Shown piece by piece: positions 1 through 10,128 of a stretch of DNA of 64,000 nucleotides; the stretch's first letter is position 1, and each line of letters begins with the position of its first letter. The notes under the pieces were generated by a model. It saw nothing but the letters and a program-made list of their open reading frames with translations. It was not told where the DNA came from and did not search any database. Both the position numbers and the translations under genes were made by a program. Origin of the DNA: Peptococcaceae bacterium 1109 (GTDB lineage: Bacteria > Bacillota > Limnochordia > Darwinibacteriales > Darwinibacteriaceae); NCBI GenBank assembly GCA_001028815.1, contig LDJB01000001.1:887634-951633 (forward strand). Direction: 5' to 3'.

Positions 1-870
1 GGCCGCAGGACTAAGTGATTCCCCAGGCAGCACCAGGGCTGATAGCACAGCACCGGATACGGGGATTACGAAGCGGTAAAGGGTAATTTCACCTGCCTTA
101 TTGTACTTCAGGAGATAGTACCAAAGGGAAAAGGCCGCTGCAGACAAGGCTGCGGAGTACATGAACAGCCCCCAGAACAGCGGAGTAAACTGAGGGGACC
201 GTCCCACCACTCCCGGCACCCCTACAGCCAGGAGGACTAGGGATCCAAAGAGCAGCTGGTACCCATTGATCAGGACCGGATCGAGAGTTCGGCCCAAGCG
301 CTTTGCTTGGAAGGTACCCGCGGTGCTCACTAAGCTGGATAAAACCAAAAAGCCTTCCCCACGGAAGGTCATGCCCCATGATATCCCTGCCTGGCCATGC
401 CAATTGATTAGGACGATCCCTGCAAAGCCGGTGGCGATCCCCACAAGCTTTCCCGGATTTATCCTGTCGTCTCGGTAGATGAAATGGGCCGCGATAACCA
501 CGAAGAAGTTGCCCACGGCGTTCAAGACCGCACCCTTCACGCCCTCAGTAAAGGCAATGCCATTATAAAAGAAATAGTACTGCAAGCCTGTCTGTAAGAG
601 TCCTAGTATTACAACTGGCCCCACATATTCCCTTGTGATGCCAACAGGACGGCGCAGGATCCATTTGATAAAACCAAAGAGCAACAAGGCCGCAAGAAGA
701 AACCGCCCTCCCGCAAGCACGACTCGGCTCGCTGTATCATCGGGCCCTAAACCCAACTCTGCATAGGTGACCTTTAACACCGGGAAGGCGCTGCCCCACA
801 AGATACACGCTGCTACTGCCGCTACTCCTACGAAGTATTTGTTTGTCCAAAGGTTCGTTTGCTTATTCAT
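1..870 (-). CDS. DMT-family (EamA) transporter, partial
   Basis: The gene reads on the minus strand from the ATG at 870 off the left edge, giving about 290 residues with no stop inside the window. The product is very hydrophobic, with repeated transmembrane stretches. It opens with a short polar tail and then an ILWGSAFPVLKVTYAELG helix typical of the first EamA half of drug/metabolite transporters. A second EamA half begins near SWGMTFRGEGFLVLSSL. The family moves small metabolites across the inner membrane, usually outwards, but the substrate cannot be read from the sequence. An AAGGAGT ribosome site lies about 10 bases upstream. It is the last visible gene of the probable operon with rbsD and a sugar isomerase, so a sugar-related metabolite is possible. 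The C-terminal end is missing only because the window stops. Confidence 0.85.
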   Translation of the reverse strand, partial: MNKQTNLWTNKYFVGVAAVAACILWGSAFPVLKVTYAELGLGPDDTASRVVLAGGRFLLAALLLFGFIKWILRRPVGITREYVGPVVILGLLQTGLQYYFFYNGIAFTEGVKGAVLNAVGNFFVVIAAHFIYRDDRINPGKLVGIATGFAGIVLINWHGQAGISWGMTFRGEGFLVLSSLVSTAGTFQAKRLGRTLDPVLINGYQLLFGSLVLLAVGVPGVVGRSPQFTPLFWGLFMYSAALSAAAFSLWYYLLKYNKAGEITLYRFVIPVSGAVLSALVLPGESLSPAA

Positions 871-892
871 CCTCTTGTTTTACTCCTTAAAT

Positions 893-916
893 ATGGAGGG
901 CGGATTCGCCCTCCAT
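893..916 (-). other. Intercistronic hairpin between rbsD and the DMT transporter gene
   Basis: Perfect 10-base arms (ATGGAGGGCG and its complement) surround a 4-base loop, just after the rbsD stop and before the ribosome site of the transporter gene. Only an AT-rich ATATTT run follows on the minus strand, so this could be a weak terminator, an attenuator or an mRNA-stabilising hairpin. Confidence 0.6.
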
Positions 917-920
917 TTCG

Positions 921-1313
921 CTAGAAAACAACTCCTGCTTTGAGAATCACGTTCGCATAGGGAGTAAACTCTCCCGTCCGGATAACCGCTTTCACGTCAT
1001 TAAGCTGCTCTTTAAACTCCGTGTGGCTTACGAGCTCCACATCCTTAGTGGGCAGCACTGCCAGCACTTGATTGTAGAAATCAGGGTTTGCGGTGAGCTC
1101 TTGTGCGACTACTGCGGCCTCGACCGCAAGCTCCTCCAAGACCGTTTCCAAGACAGTCAGGAACCCCGGTACCCCAGGTTTCACCGCGAGGTCTATCCGC
1201 TGAACGTGATCGGGAATGGGGAGCCCCGCATCGCCGATGCAGATGGTGTCGCAGTGTCCTAGCTCTGCCACCAGTGCCGCGATTTGAGAGTTAATAATTC
1301 CTGTCTTCTTCAA
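921..1313 (-). CDS. rbsD: D-ribose pyranase RbsD
   Basis: This is a 130-residue protein of the RbsD/FucU family, which converts pyranose and furanose forms of ribose or related sugars so that the kinase receives the usable form. The length equals the family norm. The N-terminal stretch KTGIINSQIAALVAELGH and the following GDAGLPIP segment are the family signature, with the conserved catalytic His in the first segment. It acts in the cytoplasm. No ribose kinase or ribose ABC transporter lies next to it. Its neighbours are a sugar isomerase/epimerase 16 bases upstream and a DMT exporter downstream, so the actual sugar may not be ribose. The fold assignment is firm; the substrate is open. Confidence 0.93.
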   Translation of the reverse strand: MKKTGIINSQIAALVAELGHCDTICIGDAGLPIPDHVQRIDLAVKPGVPGFLTVLETVLEELAVEAAVVAQELTANPDFYNQVLAVLPTKDVELVSHTEFKEQLNDVKAVIRTGEFTPYANVILKAGVVF

Positions 1314-1329
1314 AGCTGTCCCTCCTGCA

Positions 1330-2196
1330 TCATTCTATACTCTTAAGGTACCTCCGGAGGTTGGCCAGACCGATGCGCACTGCTTGTACAGGCTCTTCCA
1401 TGCCCTCAAACTCGATGGACAGCGCCCCATCATAGCCGTAGGTTTTCAGAAGCCTAAGGCACTGTACCACCGGCACTACTCCGTGGCCAACCACGGCACC
1501 TCGCAAGTAGTTCCCTGAACGGGTCGGAAACCAACCCTCCCCGGGATCAGGTTCTAATCCCGTCTTGAAATGGAAGTCTTTCACATGAACATGAAACACA
1601 TATGGCAAGAGCTTCCCCACTGCCTGGGCAGGGTTTTCATCTACACACAGGAAGTTGCCCACATCCAGTAGGAGGCCGAAGTTGGGATGGTCCACTGCAT
1701 TGATTAGCTTCTCCACCCTATCGCTGTCCTGGGCAAAATAACCGTGGTTTTCCACCATGGTATAGATCCCCAGATCCGCGGCAAACTCTGTAACAGCCCT
1801 GCAGCCCTCGGCCAGGATGGGGAGGGCATCATCAAACCCCCGTGCACCCTGCTTGCCTTTGGGAAAGCCCCAGGCAGCATCGTGGCGCATCCTAGAGCAA
1901 CCTAAAGCCTGTGCGATCCTGACCTCATCTTTTAGGCGTTCCACTTCCGCCCGCCAATCGCCACCGGATCCGTTGAGAAAATCTGCGCCAATGGTGTAGC
2001 TAACCACTGGAAGGCCAGCGGCATCGCACGCCTCCTTCACCTGCGAGGCAAAACTCACAGGCGTTTCACCGGGAGGAAGCTTGGGAAGCCCGGCAAACTC
2101 GATAGCATCAAAGCCTAGTTCCTTCACCTTGGCGATTACCTCGAAAACATCAAGGCTCGCCCGGCTGAAACTGTATGAACTTACGCCTAACTGCAC
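1330..2196 (-). CDS. Sugar phosphate isomerase/epimerase (xylose isomerase-like TIM barrel)
   Basis: This 288-residue protein belongs to the AP-endonuclease-2/IolE-type TIM-barrel superfamily. Visible markers are the start MQLGVSSYSF, the metal-ligand Glu in MVENHGYF, the LLLDVGNF strand that supplies an Asp, the HVHVKDFHF segment with metal-binding His and Asp, and the terminal Glu in SIEFEG. Family members isomerise or epimerise sugars or inositols with a divalent metal. The start is a GTG placed 5 bases after a GGGTGAGGTG ribosome site. It lies 14 bases after the ferritin-like gene and 16 bases before rbsD, so it is co-transcribed with both. The substrate cannot be deduced. A second, distantly similar protein is encoded at 41189-42100. 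Confidence 0.85.
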   Translation of the reverse strand: MQLGVSSYSFSRASLDVFEVIAKVKELGFDAIEFAGLPKLPPGETPVSFASQVKEACDAAGLPVVSYTIGADFLNGSGGDWRAEVERLKDEVRIAQALGCSRMRHDAAWGFPKGKQGARGFDDALPILAEGCRAVTEFAADLGIYTMVENHGYFAQDSDRVEKLINAVDHPNFGLLLDVGNFLCVDENPAQAVGKLLPYVFHVHVKDFHFKTGLEPDPGEGWFPTRSGNYLRGAVVGHGVVPVVQCLRLLKTYGYDGALSIEFEGMEEPVQAVRIGLANLRRYLKSIE

Positions 2197-2210
2197 TCTA
2201 ACACCTCACC

Positions 2211-2696
2211 CTAATATTCTTCCCTGCGGCCAAACTCGGCAGATTCCACCCACTGCTCTGCTTTGCGCAGGTGCTCCACTACCTGGGCGAACACCTCTTG
2301 GTGTTGGCGTTCCTGCTCTACCAAGAATGTAAACAGGCGCCGTGCCCCCTCATTTTCCGCCTCAGCTAGCATCTCTTGGTAAAGCTTGATGCTGGCCTCT
2401 TCCATCTTCAGGGCCTGTTCGTAAACATCAAGGTGTTCTGGGATGCTCTTAATCTCCACCTCGAAGGCGGCCAAGTTTTGGAACACGCTCTGAAAGGCAG
2501 GGTAAGCTTGCCCCTCCTCTAGAGAGTATTCTAGCTTACCTTTGTGCCGCTCCAGAATGCGGGCGTGTTCCTGTTCATCTCGGGCAAGCATACGAAATAC
2601 TTGGGCGAGATGGGTGCCTTTGTAGAGCTCTGCCTGTTCCAGATAGTACTTCTCCCCATCCCGCTCCATCTGGATGGCATATTCCAGAGACTTCAT
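2211..2696 (-). CDS. Ferritin-like diiron protein (rubrerythrin domain without rubredoxin)
   Basis: This is a 161-residue four-helix protein. The expected diiron ligands are visible: Glu in ERDGEKYYLEQ, the ExxH in DEQEHARIL, Glu in EEASIKLYQEM and a second ExxH in EQERQHQEVF. No CxxC rubredoxin domain is present, so it is a stand-alone erythrin-type domain. Such proteins reduce peroxide or handle iron in anaerobes. The ATG at 2696 follows an AGGAGG site by 8 bases. The gene starts 18 bases downstream of the flavodiiron gene, and the pair forms an oxygen/peroxide-defence module. Electrons would have to come from a rubredoxin or similar carrier encoded elsewhere. Confidence 0.88.
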   Translation of the reverse strand: MKSLEYAIQMERDGEKYYLEQAELYKGTHLAQVFRMLARDEQEHARILERHKGKLEYSLEEGQAYPAFQSVFQNLAAFEVEIKSIPEHLDVYEQALKMEEASIKLYQEMLAEAENEGARRLFTFLVEQERQHQEVFAQVVEHLRKAEQWVESAEFGRREEY

Positions 2697-2714
2697 GATC
2701 CAGTCCTCCTTGAT

Positions 2715-3908
2715 TTATAAGTTCTGGACAAACTCCTTCCCAAAGCCGTGGCACTCCTGGAGCACCTCTTCACTTGGCATCCAGGTTGTCCTAAACCCTT
2801 CATGCACCACTTCAAAGCCACAAGCCTTGAGCTCTTCTGTGAGAAGCTTAACGCTTTCTCCGCTCCAGCCGTAGCTGCCGAAGGCAGCTGCTTTCTTGTT
2901 CTGGAACTTGAGGCCCTTTACCATTTCCACGAGGCCGCCAATAGAAGAGAGGAAGCGGTTATTGATGGTGGGCGAACCCAGAAGAATGGCTTTTGAGCGG
3001 AAGATTTCCGTAACGATGTCATTCTTATCCTGTTTGCCCGCGTTGCACAGTTTCACAATAACGTCCTTGTCTACCATCTGGATCCCGGCTGCAATGGCTT
3101 CTGCCATGCGGCGAGTGGCATTCCACATAGTGTCATACACAATCGTGATTTGGTTTTCTTGATAGTTATCGGCCCACGCGAGGTACTGGTTCACGATCTG
3201 CAGGGGATCCTTCCGCCAGATCACACCGTGGCTGGTGCAGATCATATCGACAGGCAGGTTTAGTGCGAGCACCTCTTCGATCTTCTTTTTCACCAAGCGG
3301 CTGAATGGTGTGAGGATGTTCGCGTAGTACTTGATGGCCTGTGCGTAGAGTTCACACTGGTCTACAGTGTCATTAAAAAGGGACTCCGTGGCATAGTGCT
3401 GGCCGAATGCATCATTGCTAAACAGGATGTTCTCTTCGGTCATATAGGTGAACATGGTGTCAGGCCAGTGGAGCATGGGGGCTTCCACAAAGATGAGCTT
3501 AGTGGAACCTAAGTCGAGAGTATCCCCGGTCTTCACCGGGACGAAGTTCCAGTCCCCGTGGTAATGGCCTTGCAGAGATTTGATGCCGTTGCGGGTGCAG
3601 TAGATGGGCGTATCTGGAATTTCCCTCATCAGCTCGGTCAAAGCGCCGCTGTGGTCGATCTCTCCGTGGTTGATGACGATGGCATCAATCGACTTGAGAT
3701 CCACTTCGCTCTTGAGGTTCGCCACAAACTCCTTAGCATAGGGGAGCCAGACCGTATCGATGAGCACTGTCTTTTCATCACGAACCAGATAAGAGTTGTA
3801 CGTGGAACCAGCCCAGGTGGAGTACTCCTCCCCGTGGAAGGTCTCAAGCTCCCAATCCACTTTGCCAACCCATGTAACCCGGTCAGTGATTCGCTTGCTT
3901 TGCATCAT
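2715..3908 (-). CDS. fprA: Flavodiiron protein FprA (oxygen or nitric oxide reductase)
   Basis: This 397-residue protein matches the size of clostridial FprA. The N-terminal metallo-beta-lactamase-like domain carries the full diiron ligand set: His81, Glu83, Asp85 and His86 in NHGEIDHSGA, His147 in MLHWPD, Asp166 in SNDAFG and His227 in TSHGVI. The C-terminal flavodoxin domain (about residues 255-395, starting at ITIVYDTMWNATRRMAEAI) binds FMN. There is no rubredoxin tail, so this is the class A form that needs external rubredoxin or F420-type electron supply. It reduces oxygen to water, or NO to N2O, in the cytoplasm of anaerobes. It lies 6 bases downstream of an AI-2E-type permease gene and is followed by a ferritin-like gene. 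All ligands are intact. Confidence 0.95.
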   Translation of the reverse strand: MMQSKRITDRVTWVGKVDWELETFHGEEYSTWAGSTYNSYLVRDEKTVLIDTVWLPYAKEFVANLKSEVDLKSIDAIVINHGEIDHSGALTELMREIPDTPIYCTRNGIKSLQGHYHGDWNFVPVKTGDTLDLGSTKLIFVEAPMLHWPDTMFTYMTEENILFSNDAFGQHYATESLFNDTVDQCELYAQAIKYYANILTPFSRLVKKKIEEVLALNLPVDMICTSHGVIWRKDPLQIVNQYLAWADNYQENQITIVYDTMWNATRRMAEAIAAGIQMVDKDVIVKLCNAGKQDKNDIVTEIFRSKAILLGSPTINNRFLSSIGGLVEMVKGLKFQNKKAAAFGSYGWSGESVKLLTEELKACGFEVVHEGFRTTWMPSEEVLQECHGFGKEFVQNL

Positions 3909-3914
3909 TGCTGC

Positions 3915-5021
3915 TCACTCCTTTAACGAGTTATTCAGTACCTTACCACGCCGCATATCCCGAACCAGTTTTACAACTTCGGTTACCAAGACCTTTGCCA
4001 CGGCGAAGATGGGCACTCCCAAAACCAATCCCAGGATCCCTGCCATGCTCCCTGCAGTGAGGAGAATGACGATTATCGTGACAGGGTGGATGTTCAGTTT
4101 CTTCCCCAAAACCAACGGCGATACTAAGTGGCTCTCCAACTGCTGCACGATGATTACCACCACCAACACCTGCAAGGCGGTCCACGGTGACACAAGCAAG
4201 CCCACAATCAGGGCGGGCAATGTACCCAGCACCGGCCCCAAATAGGGAATCACATCGGTGACCATCGCAACTGCCGCAAGGAGAAGTGCGTAGTCCAGGC
4301 CAATAAGGCGAAGCCCTATGTAGACCGACACGCCCACGAACAGGCAGACCACGATCAGTCCCTGTACATATGAACTGATGGTCTCGCTGACGGTGTGAAA
4401 CAGATCAACAACCCGCCCCCGGTACTCCTCAGGAAAGGCCTGAGCCACTAAGGGAGGAAGCTTGTGTCCATCCCGCAGCAGGTAGAACAACAAGAAGGGC
4501 ACTGTAAACAAGGCGATGGCAATGTTCGCAATGGATCCCACAACGTTTAAGAGGTTCACCGCAACTGTATCTAAGACAGTATCCACCAAGACCGTGTAGT
4601 CGATTTCGCTCCAACGCCGGAAAAACTCAAACTGGGTGAACCGGGAAAACAGCGCTGAATGCTGAAACTCATGGATATACTCATCCAGTTGCCGCAGAAT
4701 TGCCGGGATGTTCACCACGAACGTACTCAGCTGGCGCTCCAAGAGCGGCCCTAGCCACAAGACTGCAGCCAAAAGCAGCCCTCCCAAGAGCACGTATACA
4801 ATCGCGATGGCCGCAGTGCGGGGCAGGCCTAGGCGCTGAAGCGCTGATACCGCCGGATCCGTCAGATAGTAAAGGAGGCCTGCTAACACAAACGGAAGAA
4901 AAATGGTGGTGATTAACACCACAACAGGGCGGAATACAAAGGAGACCTGCTGACCCAGCCAAAGGACAGCCAAAACTAACAGCAGCCAGACAGTAGCTTG
5001 AAAGGTTCTAGTTTCAAACAA
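3915..5021 (-). CDS. AI-2E family membrane transporter
   Basis: This 368-residue integral membrane protein has about seven to eight hydrophobic segments and the family layout: two N-terminal helices, a soluble central part (about residues 95-150, with RQLDEYIHEFQHS), and a C-terminal block containing DVIPYLGPVLGTLPALIVGL and QQLESHLVSPLVLGKKLNIHP-type motifs. The DxIPYxGP signature is intact. The family contains TqsA and many uncharacterised exporters, including sodium/proton antiporter-like members, so quorum-signal export should not be assumed. The gene sits between the alpha/beta hydrolase gene (20 bases upstream) and fprA (6 bases downstream), which implies one transcript. Its link to the oxygen-defence genes is unexplained. 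Confidence 0.9.
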   Translation of the reverse strand: MFETRTFQATVWLLLVLAVLWLGQQVSFVFRPVVVLITTIFLPFVLAGLLYYLTDPAVSALQRLGLPRTAAIAIVYVLLGGLLLAAVLWLGPLLERQLSTFVVNIPAILRQLDEYIHEFQHSALFSRFTQFEFFRRWSEIDYTVLVDTVLDTVAVNLLNVVGSIANIAIALFTVPFLLFYLLRDGHKLPPLVAQAFPEEYRGRVVDLFHTVSETISSYVQGLIVVCLFVGVSVYIGLRLIGLDYALLLAAVAMVTDVIPYLGPVLGTLPALIVGLLVSPWTALQVLVVVIIVQQLESHLVSPLVLGKKLNIHPVTIIVILLTAGSMAGILGLVLGVPIFAVAKVLVTEVVKLVRDMRRGKVLNNSLKE

Positions 5022-5041
5022 AACTCGCGCCTTCTTCCTGC

Positions 5042-5725
5042 CTAGAGGCGGTCATTAGGCAAGCGCTGCTCCAACAGCCATGTGTAGAGCTCCGGGTTGG
5101 CGTAGGTTTCGGTCCAGGAATCATGGCCCGCCTCGGGATACACTGTAAACCGGACATTTCCCCCGACTTTGCGCAGCTCTTCTACTAGTATCTCCGATTC
5201 CCGCAGAGGAACTACTTCATCCTTTGCGCCGTGGAACACCCACAGTGGCACATCCCGGAGGGCGTGTACTCTGGTTGGAAAACCAAAGAATTGGAGCCCA
5301 GCGCCGCAGATGGGCACAACGGCTGCGAAGCGCTTGGGAAAGATGGTTGCCAGGTGCCAAGAGCCATAGGCGCCCATGCTCAGGCCCGTGAGATAAACCC
5401 GGCTTTTGTCTACCCTGTACTCTTCCTCCAAGGCATCCAACAAAAGCCCAAGCTCTTCCACATGCAGGTTCCACCACGAGTTTGCAGGGCACTGGGGAGA
5501 GGCCACAATGAAGGGCAGCTCCTTACCTTCTTCGAGCAGCCTGGGAGGGCCGTGGTGCTTCAAAAGCTCCAAGTCTTCTCCCCGCTCTCCCGCTCCGTGC
5601 AGAAACAGCATCAGCGGCCATTTCTTCTCCGGGTCGGCATCGTAGTCCTTGGGCAAGTAGAGCAGATAGTCTAAGCTCACGGTCTTAGCAATGGTTTTTT
5701 GGAAACGTTTCTTTGCTTGGCTCAT
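5042..5725 (-). CDS. Alpha/beta hydrolase, phospholipase/carboxylesterase type
   Basis: This 227-residue cytoplasmic-looking protein has no clear signal peptide. The alpha/beta hydrolase markers are visible in order: the oxyanion segment LMLFLHGAGERGED, the nucleophile elbow GLSMGAYG with its Ser, the acid Asp in HGAKDEVVP and the catalytic His in EAGHDSW. The closest groups are prolyl-oligopeptidase-like and PHB-depolymerase-like esterases that act on small esters or acyl chains. It is the first gene of the minus-strand operon leading to fprA. The ATG at 5725 has a GAGGTGA ribosome site. The intergenic space to 5881 is divergent and should hold both promoters. The substrate is unknown. Confidence 0.85.
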   Translation of the reverse strand: MSQAKKRFQKTIAKTVSLDYLLYLPKDYDADPEKKWPLMLFLHGAGERGEDLELLKHHGPPRLLEEGKELPFIVASPQCPANSWWNLHVEELGLLLDALEEEYRVDKSRVYLTGLSMGAYGSWHLATIFPKRFAAVVPICGAGLQFFGFPTRVHALRDVPLWVFHGAKDEVVPLRESEILVEELRKVGGNVRFTVYPEAGHDSWTETYANPELYTWLLEQRLPNDRL

Positions 5726-5880
5726 AGACTCACCTCGTTTAATTAATAAAAGTTCGCTCTCTAGTAACTTTTCCCTTCCAGGATGGGAACTCCGCCCAAA
5801 AGTCGCGGCAGGAATCTCAGGCAGTTTTCGGGAATTTTACTCGAAATGCGAGCCCTGGCCATGTAGGAGGAGTCAAAGCG

Positions 5881-8800
5881 GTGTATGTTTCCCGTGTTGG
5901 ACTCGATGTGGGGTCCACTACTGTAAAAATCGCCGTATTGGATGATGAAGGGCGGATCATGTATTCTGATTACCGCCGCCATTATGCGGATATCCGCACA
6001 TCGGTGTTGGCGCTATTAGAAGCAGCCTTGATGGAGCTGGGGAATATCCCTGTCTCGGTCATGGTGACGGGCTCAGGAGGTATTGCCCTCGCGGAAGCGT
6101 GCGGAGCGGGCTTTATCCAGGAGGTAATCGCGGGCACCACCGCCATTCGGGCCGTGTGCCCTGACACCGATGTGGCCATCGAGCTTGGGGGTGAAGATGC
6201 GAAGATCATCTACCTCAGCGATGGCTTGGAACAACGCATGAACGGCACCTGTGCCGGTGGTACTGGCGCGTTTATCGATCAGATGGCGGTCCTGCTCAAC
6301 ACCGATGCCCAAGGCCTAAACGAACTGGCTAAGAGCCATACCACCCTCTACCCCATCGCAGCCCGCTGTGGGGTGTTCGCTAAGACTGACATCCAACCCC
6401 TGCTCAATGAAGGAGCTGCCAAAGCAGATATTGCCGCTTCTGTCTTTCAAGCCGTGGTTATCCAAACCATCAGCGGCTTGGCTTGCGGCCGCCCCATTCG
6501 GGGAAATGTGGCTTTTCTAGGCGGGCCCCTGCACTTTCTCTCAGAACTGCGGAAACGGTTCATTCAAACTCTCCAGCTCAAGCCAAGCCAAGTAGTTTTT
6601 CCCGAACACTCCCAGCTCATCAACGCCCGAGGCGCTGCGCTGGCCTCGGACGGGCGGCCCCCCGTGATGCTGGCGGAATTTATCGAAACTGCCCAAGGTG
6701 CTGTGGGATTGACTAGAGAAGAGGCGCCCCGCCTCGCCCCTCTCTTTGCGGACGAGGAAAGCTGGGAAGACTTCCAGCGTGCCCACCGCGCTCACCAAGT
6801 GAAGCGCGGCTCCCTCGCTGACCATGTGGGAGATTGCTACCTTGGTATCGATGCTGGCTCTACCACAACCAAACTGGCCTTAATCGATGAGCAAGGCAGG
6901 CTTTTATATTCCTATTACAGCAGCAACCACGGCAGTCCCCTCAACACAGCTATATCCGCTCTGCTGGATCTCTACAAACGCCTACCTAGGGCCACGTGCC
7001 TGCGGAATGCCGCTGTCACTGGTTATGGCGAAGGCCTAATCAAAGCAGCCCTCAAGGCGGATATAGGCGAGATTGAGACCATTGCCCACTATAAGGGGGC
7101 TGATTTTTTCAACCCTGGCGTAGACTTTGTCCTGGATATCGGCGGCCAAGATATGAAGTGCATGCGTATTCGGGACGGGGTCATAGAGAACGTACTGCTC
7201 AATGAGGCCTGTTCCTCAGGATGTGGATCCTTCCTAGAAACGTTCGCCAAATCCCTCGATCTAAGCATCGCGGATTTTGCCAAGGCTGCCCTAACCGCAG
7301 AGCGCCCTGTGGACCTTGGGTCGCGCTGCACCGTCTTCATGAACTCCCGGGTTAAGCAAGCCCAGAAGGAAGGGGCTAGCGTAGGGGAAATATCTGCGGG
7401 GCTCTCCTATTCTGTGGTCAAGAACGCGCTTTTCAAAGTGATCAAGATCCGTCAGCCTGAAGAGCTCGGAGAAAGAATTGTGGTGCAGGGCGGGACGTTC
7501 TATAACGATGCAGTGCTCCGGGCCTTTGAACTTCTCACTGGCCGCAGGCCTGTCAGGCCAGATATTGCAGGGCTTATGGGCGCCTATGGCGCTGCCCTCA
7601 TCGCGAAGGAACGCTGCCCAGCTGGGCATCGCTCCACCCTGTTAGGGCCGAAGGAACTGGAGCAGCTGGACGTTAAGACCGCGAAGGCCCGCTGTGGTTT
7701 GTGCGGGAACAACTGCTTGCTGACCATCAACCGCTTTGGCAAGGATGGCCGCTTCATCTCTGGGAACCGCTGCGAACGGGGCGCGGGTGGCGAACCTAAT
7801 CCCCGCAAACTGCCCAACCTCTACCGGGAGAGGTCTGACAGGCTGTTTGCCTACACTCCTCTGCCCATAGAAAAGGCCCCCCGGGGCCGAATCGGGATCC
7901 CTAGGGTACTGAACATCTATGAAGACTATCCCTTCTGGTTCACGTTCTTTACTAAGCTCGGCTTTCGCGTAGAGCTTTCCCCGGCCTCTTCCAAAGAAAT
8001 CTACGAACAGGGCATCGACAGCATGCCCTCAGAATCGGTGTGTTATCCGGGGAAGCTGGCCCACGGCCACATTGTCAGCTTGATTGACCAGGGATGCAAC
8101 GTCATCTTCTACCCATGCGTCCCCAGGGCCCGCATGGAACAGCGGGAAGCAGATAATCACTTTAACTGCCCCATCGTCTCCTCCTACCCTGAGGTAATCA
8201 AGAATAACGTGGAGCGCCTCCAGGAAGGGAACATCATCTTTCTCCACCCCTTCCTCCCCCTCAATCACAAGGCGCGCCTGAGCAAGCGCCTTTACGAAGA
8301 GCTAGGGCCCACCTTCCACCTCACTCCCGGAGAAGTGGAGGAGGCTGTGGCAGCGGCCTGGCAAGAACAGGCCAGATTTCGCCGGGATGTGCAGGCCATG
8401 GGGGAAAAGGCCTTAGCCCGCATTCAGAAGGAAGGCCTCACGGGCATTGTCCTCGCAGGGCGTCCCTACCACATCGATTCTGAGATCCACCACGGGATCC
8501 CCGAACTCATAAACTCTCTCGGGATGGCAGTGCTCACAGAGGACTCCGTTGCACACCTGGGGAAAGTCCAGCGCCCCCTCCGGGTGGTAGATCAGTGGGC
8601 TTATCACTCCCGCTTGTATGCCGCGGCAGATTTCGTTACCACCCAGCCCAACCTGGAGCTAGTTCAACTCAACTCTTTCGGCTGCGGACTCGATGCCATC
8701 ACCACTGATCAAGTCCAGGAAATCCTTGAAGCCAAGGGTAAGCTCTACACCTGTCTCAAGATCGATGAAGGCAGCAACTTAGGCGCGGCCCGAATCCGCC

Positions 8801-10119
8801 TGCGATCCCTGCAAGCTGCAATTAGGGAGCGGGCCCAGGTGATGCCGGCAAAGTCCGAGCCTTACACCTTCCCCAAACGGCTCTTTAAGAAATGGATGAG
8901 AAAGGCTCACACCATCCTAGCGCCGCAAATGTCACCGATCCATTTCGACCTTATTGAAGCCGCGCTGCGGCATTCAGGCTACAATGTGGAGGTCTTGCCT
9001 TCAGTGGATCATGCTGCGGTGGAAGAGGGACTCAAATACGTCAACAACGATTCGTGCTACCCAGCGATCATAGTGGTTGGGCAGATCATTTCTGCCCTCC
9101 GTTCGGGGCGCTACGACCTAAGCAATACTTCCGTGATGATCACCCAGACAGGGGGCCAGTGCCGGGCCACGAACTACATCGGCCTCCTGCGCCGTGCCCT
9201 CTCAGATGCGGGCTTCGGGGAGATTCCTGTGATCTCTATCAGCGCCCAGGGTTTGGAGAAATCTGGCTTTAAGCTCACTCCGGGATTAATTCACCGCGCC
9301 ATAATGGCAGTAGTGTACGGCGACTGCCTCATGCAACTCCTCTACCGGGTCCGCCCCTATGAAGCGGCTCCTGGGGCAGCAAGCAACCTTTACCACAAGT
9401 GGGCGCAGATCTGCAAAGGGTCTCTGGCCAAGGTTGATCTCAGGGCCTATGCAGCGAACATCCGGCAGATGGTGCAGGAGTTTGATACCTTACCCGTATT
9501 ACCCCGGGTAAAACCCCGGGTTGGGATTGTAGGCGAAATCTTGGTGAAGTATCATCCCACAGCCAACAATCAGGTGGTTGAAACGGTGGAAAACGAAGGC
9601 GCGGAGGCGGTGGTTCCGGGAATCGTGGACTTCCTCAACTACTCCCTCTTTGGACTGGACTTTAAGTACCGCTACCTATCTGGCACGAAGCTGGGCCAAA
9701 TCCTGGCAAATGCAGGGATTTACGTCTTGGAACTCTACCGCAGGCCACTAAAAGAGGCTCTTGCTCAGAGCAAGCGGTTCCACCCGCCGAAAACCATCTG
9801 GGAGCTCGCTGAGAAAGCAAAGGGAGTCCTAGGATTGGGGCACCAAGCAGGGGAGGGCTGGTTCCTTACTGGGGAGATGATCGAGCTAATTGAATCGGGG
9901 GTGGAAAACATCATCTGCATGCAGCCCTTTGCGTGCCTTCCCAACCACGTCACGGGAAAGGGCATGATCAAGGAGCTGAAGCGGCTCTACCCCAGGGCTA
10001 ACATTATTGCGGTGGACTACGACCCTGGGGCCAGCGAAGTAAACCAGCTGAACCGCATTAAGCTGATGCTCGCGGGAGCCTTTCACAATGCCAAGCATAA
10101 AGCAACCTCTACCAGCTAG
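5881..10119 (+). CDS. Fused 2-hydroxyacyl-CoA dehydratase activase / DUF2229 protein
   Basis: This is a 1412-residue protein with two ASKHA ATPase domains of the BcrAD/BadFG type. The first begins at DVGSTTVK (about residue 9), the second at [10 protein letters not shown] (about 321). Each carries a cluster motif and its partner Cys: [11 protein letters not shown] plus [10 protein letters not shown], and [11 protein letters not shown] plus [19 protein letters not shown] segment with a later CERG follows near 603-635. Next comes a DUF2229 domain from about 670, then HgdB-like parts with [17 protein letters not shown] and [14 protein letters not shown]. Known relatives use ATP to push electrons at very low potential onto iron-sulfur dehydratases or double-cubane-like proteins. 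Here activase and acceptor-like parts share one chain, and no separate dehydratase gene is adjacent. The GTG start follows AGGAGGAG by 8 bases. The substrate is unknown. Confidence 0.88.
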   Translation: MYVSRVGLDVGSTTVKIAVLDDEGRIMYSDYRRHYADIRTSVLALLEAALMELGNIPVSVMVTGSGGIALAEACGAGFIQEVIAGTTAIRAVCPDTDVAIELGGEDAKIIYLSDGLEQRMNGTCAGGTGAFIDQMAVLLNTDAQGLNELAKSHTTLYPIAARCGVFAKTDIQPLLNEGAAKADIAASVFQAVVIQTISGLACGRPIRGNVAFLGGPLHFLSELRKRFIQTLQLKPSQVVFPEHSQLINARGAALASDGRPPVMLAEFIETAQGAVGLTREEAPRLAPLFADEESWEDFQRAHRAHQVKRGSLADHVGDCYLGIDAGSTTTKLALIDEQGRLLYSYYSSNHGSPLNTAISALLDLYKRLPRATCLRNAAVTGYGEGLIKAALKADIGEIETIAHYKGADFFNPGVDFVLDIGGQDMKCMRIRDGVIENVLLNEACSSGCGSFLETFAKSLDLSIADFAKAALTAERPVDLGSRCTVFMNSRVKQAQKEGASVGEISAGLSYSVVKNALFKVIKIRQPEELGERIVVQGGTFYNDAVLRAFELLTGRRPVRPDIAGLMGAYGAALIAKERCPAGHRSTLLGPKELEQLDVKTAKARCGLCGNNCLLTINRFGKDGRFISGNRCERGAGGEPNPRKLPNLYRERSDRLFAYTPLPIEKAPRGRIGIPRVLNIYEDYPFWFTFFTKLGFRVELSPASSKEIYEQGIDSMPSESVCYPGKLAHGHIVSLIDQGCNVIFYPCVPRARMEQREADNHFNCPIVSSYPEVIKNNVERLQEGNIIFLHPFLPLNHKARLSKRLYEELGPTFHLTPGEVEEAVAAAWQEQARFRRDVQAMGEKALARIQKEGLTGIVLAGRPYHIDSEIHHGIPELINSLGMAVLTEDSVAHLGKVQRPLRVVDQWAYHSRLYAAADFVTTQPNLELVQLNSFGCGLDAITTDQVQEILEAKGKLYTCLKIDEGSNLGAARIRLRSLQAAIRERAQVMPAKSEPYTFPKRLFKKWMRKAHTILAPQMSPIHFDLIEAALRHSGYNVEVLPSVDHAAVEEGLKYVNNDSCYPAIIVVGQIISALRSGRYDLSNTSVMITQTGGQCRATNYIGLLRRALSDAGFGEIPVISISAQGLEKSGFKLTPGLIHRAIMAVVYGDCLMQLLYRVRPYEAAPGAASNLYHKWAQICKGSLAKVDLRAYAANIRQMVQEFDTLPVLPRVKPRVGIVGEILVKYHPTANNQVVETVENEGAEAVVPGIVDFLNYSLFGLDFKYRYLSGTKLGQILANAGIYVLELYRRPLKEALAQSKRFHPPKTIWELAEKAKGVLGLGHQAGEGWFLTGEMIELIESGVENIICMQPFACLPNHVTGKGMIKELKRLYPRANIIAVDYDPGASEVNQLNRIKLMLAGAFHNAKHKATSTS

Positions 10120-10128
10120 ATATAACAC

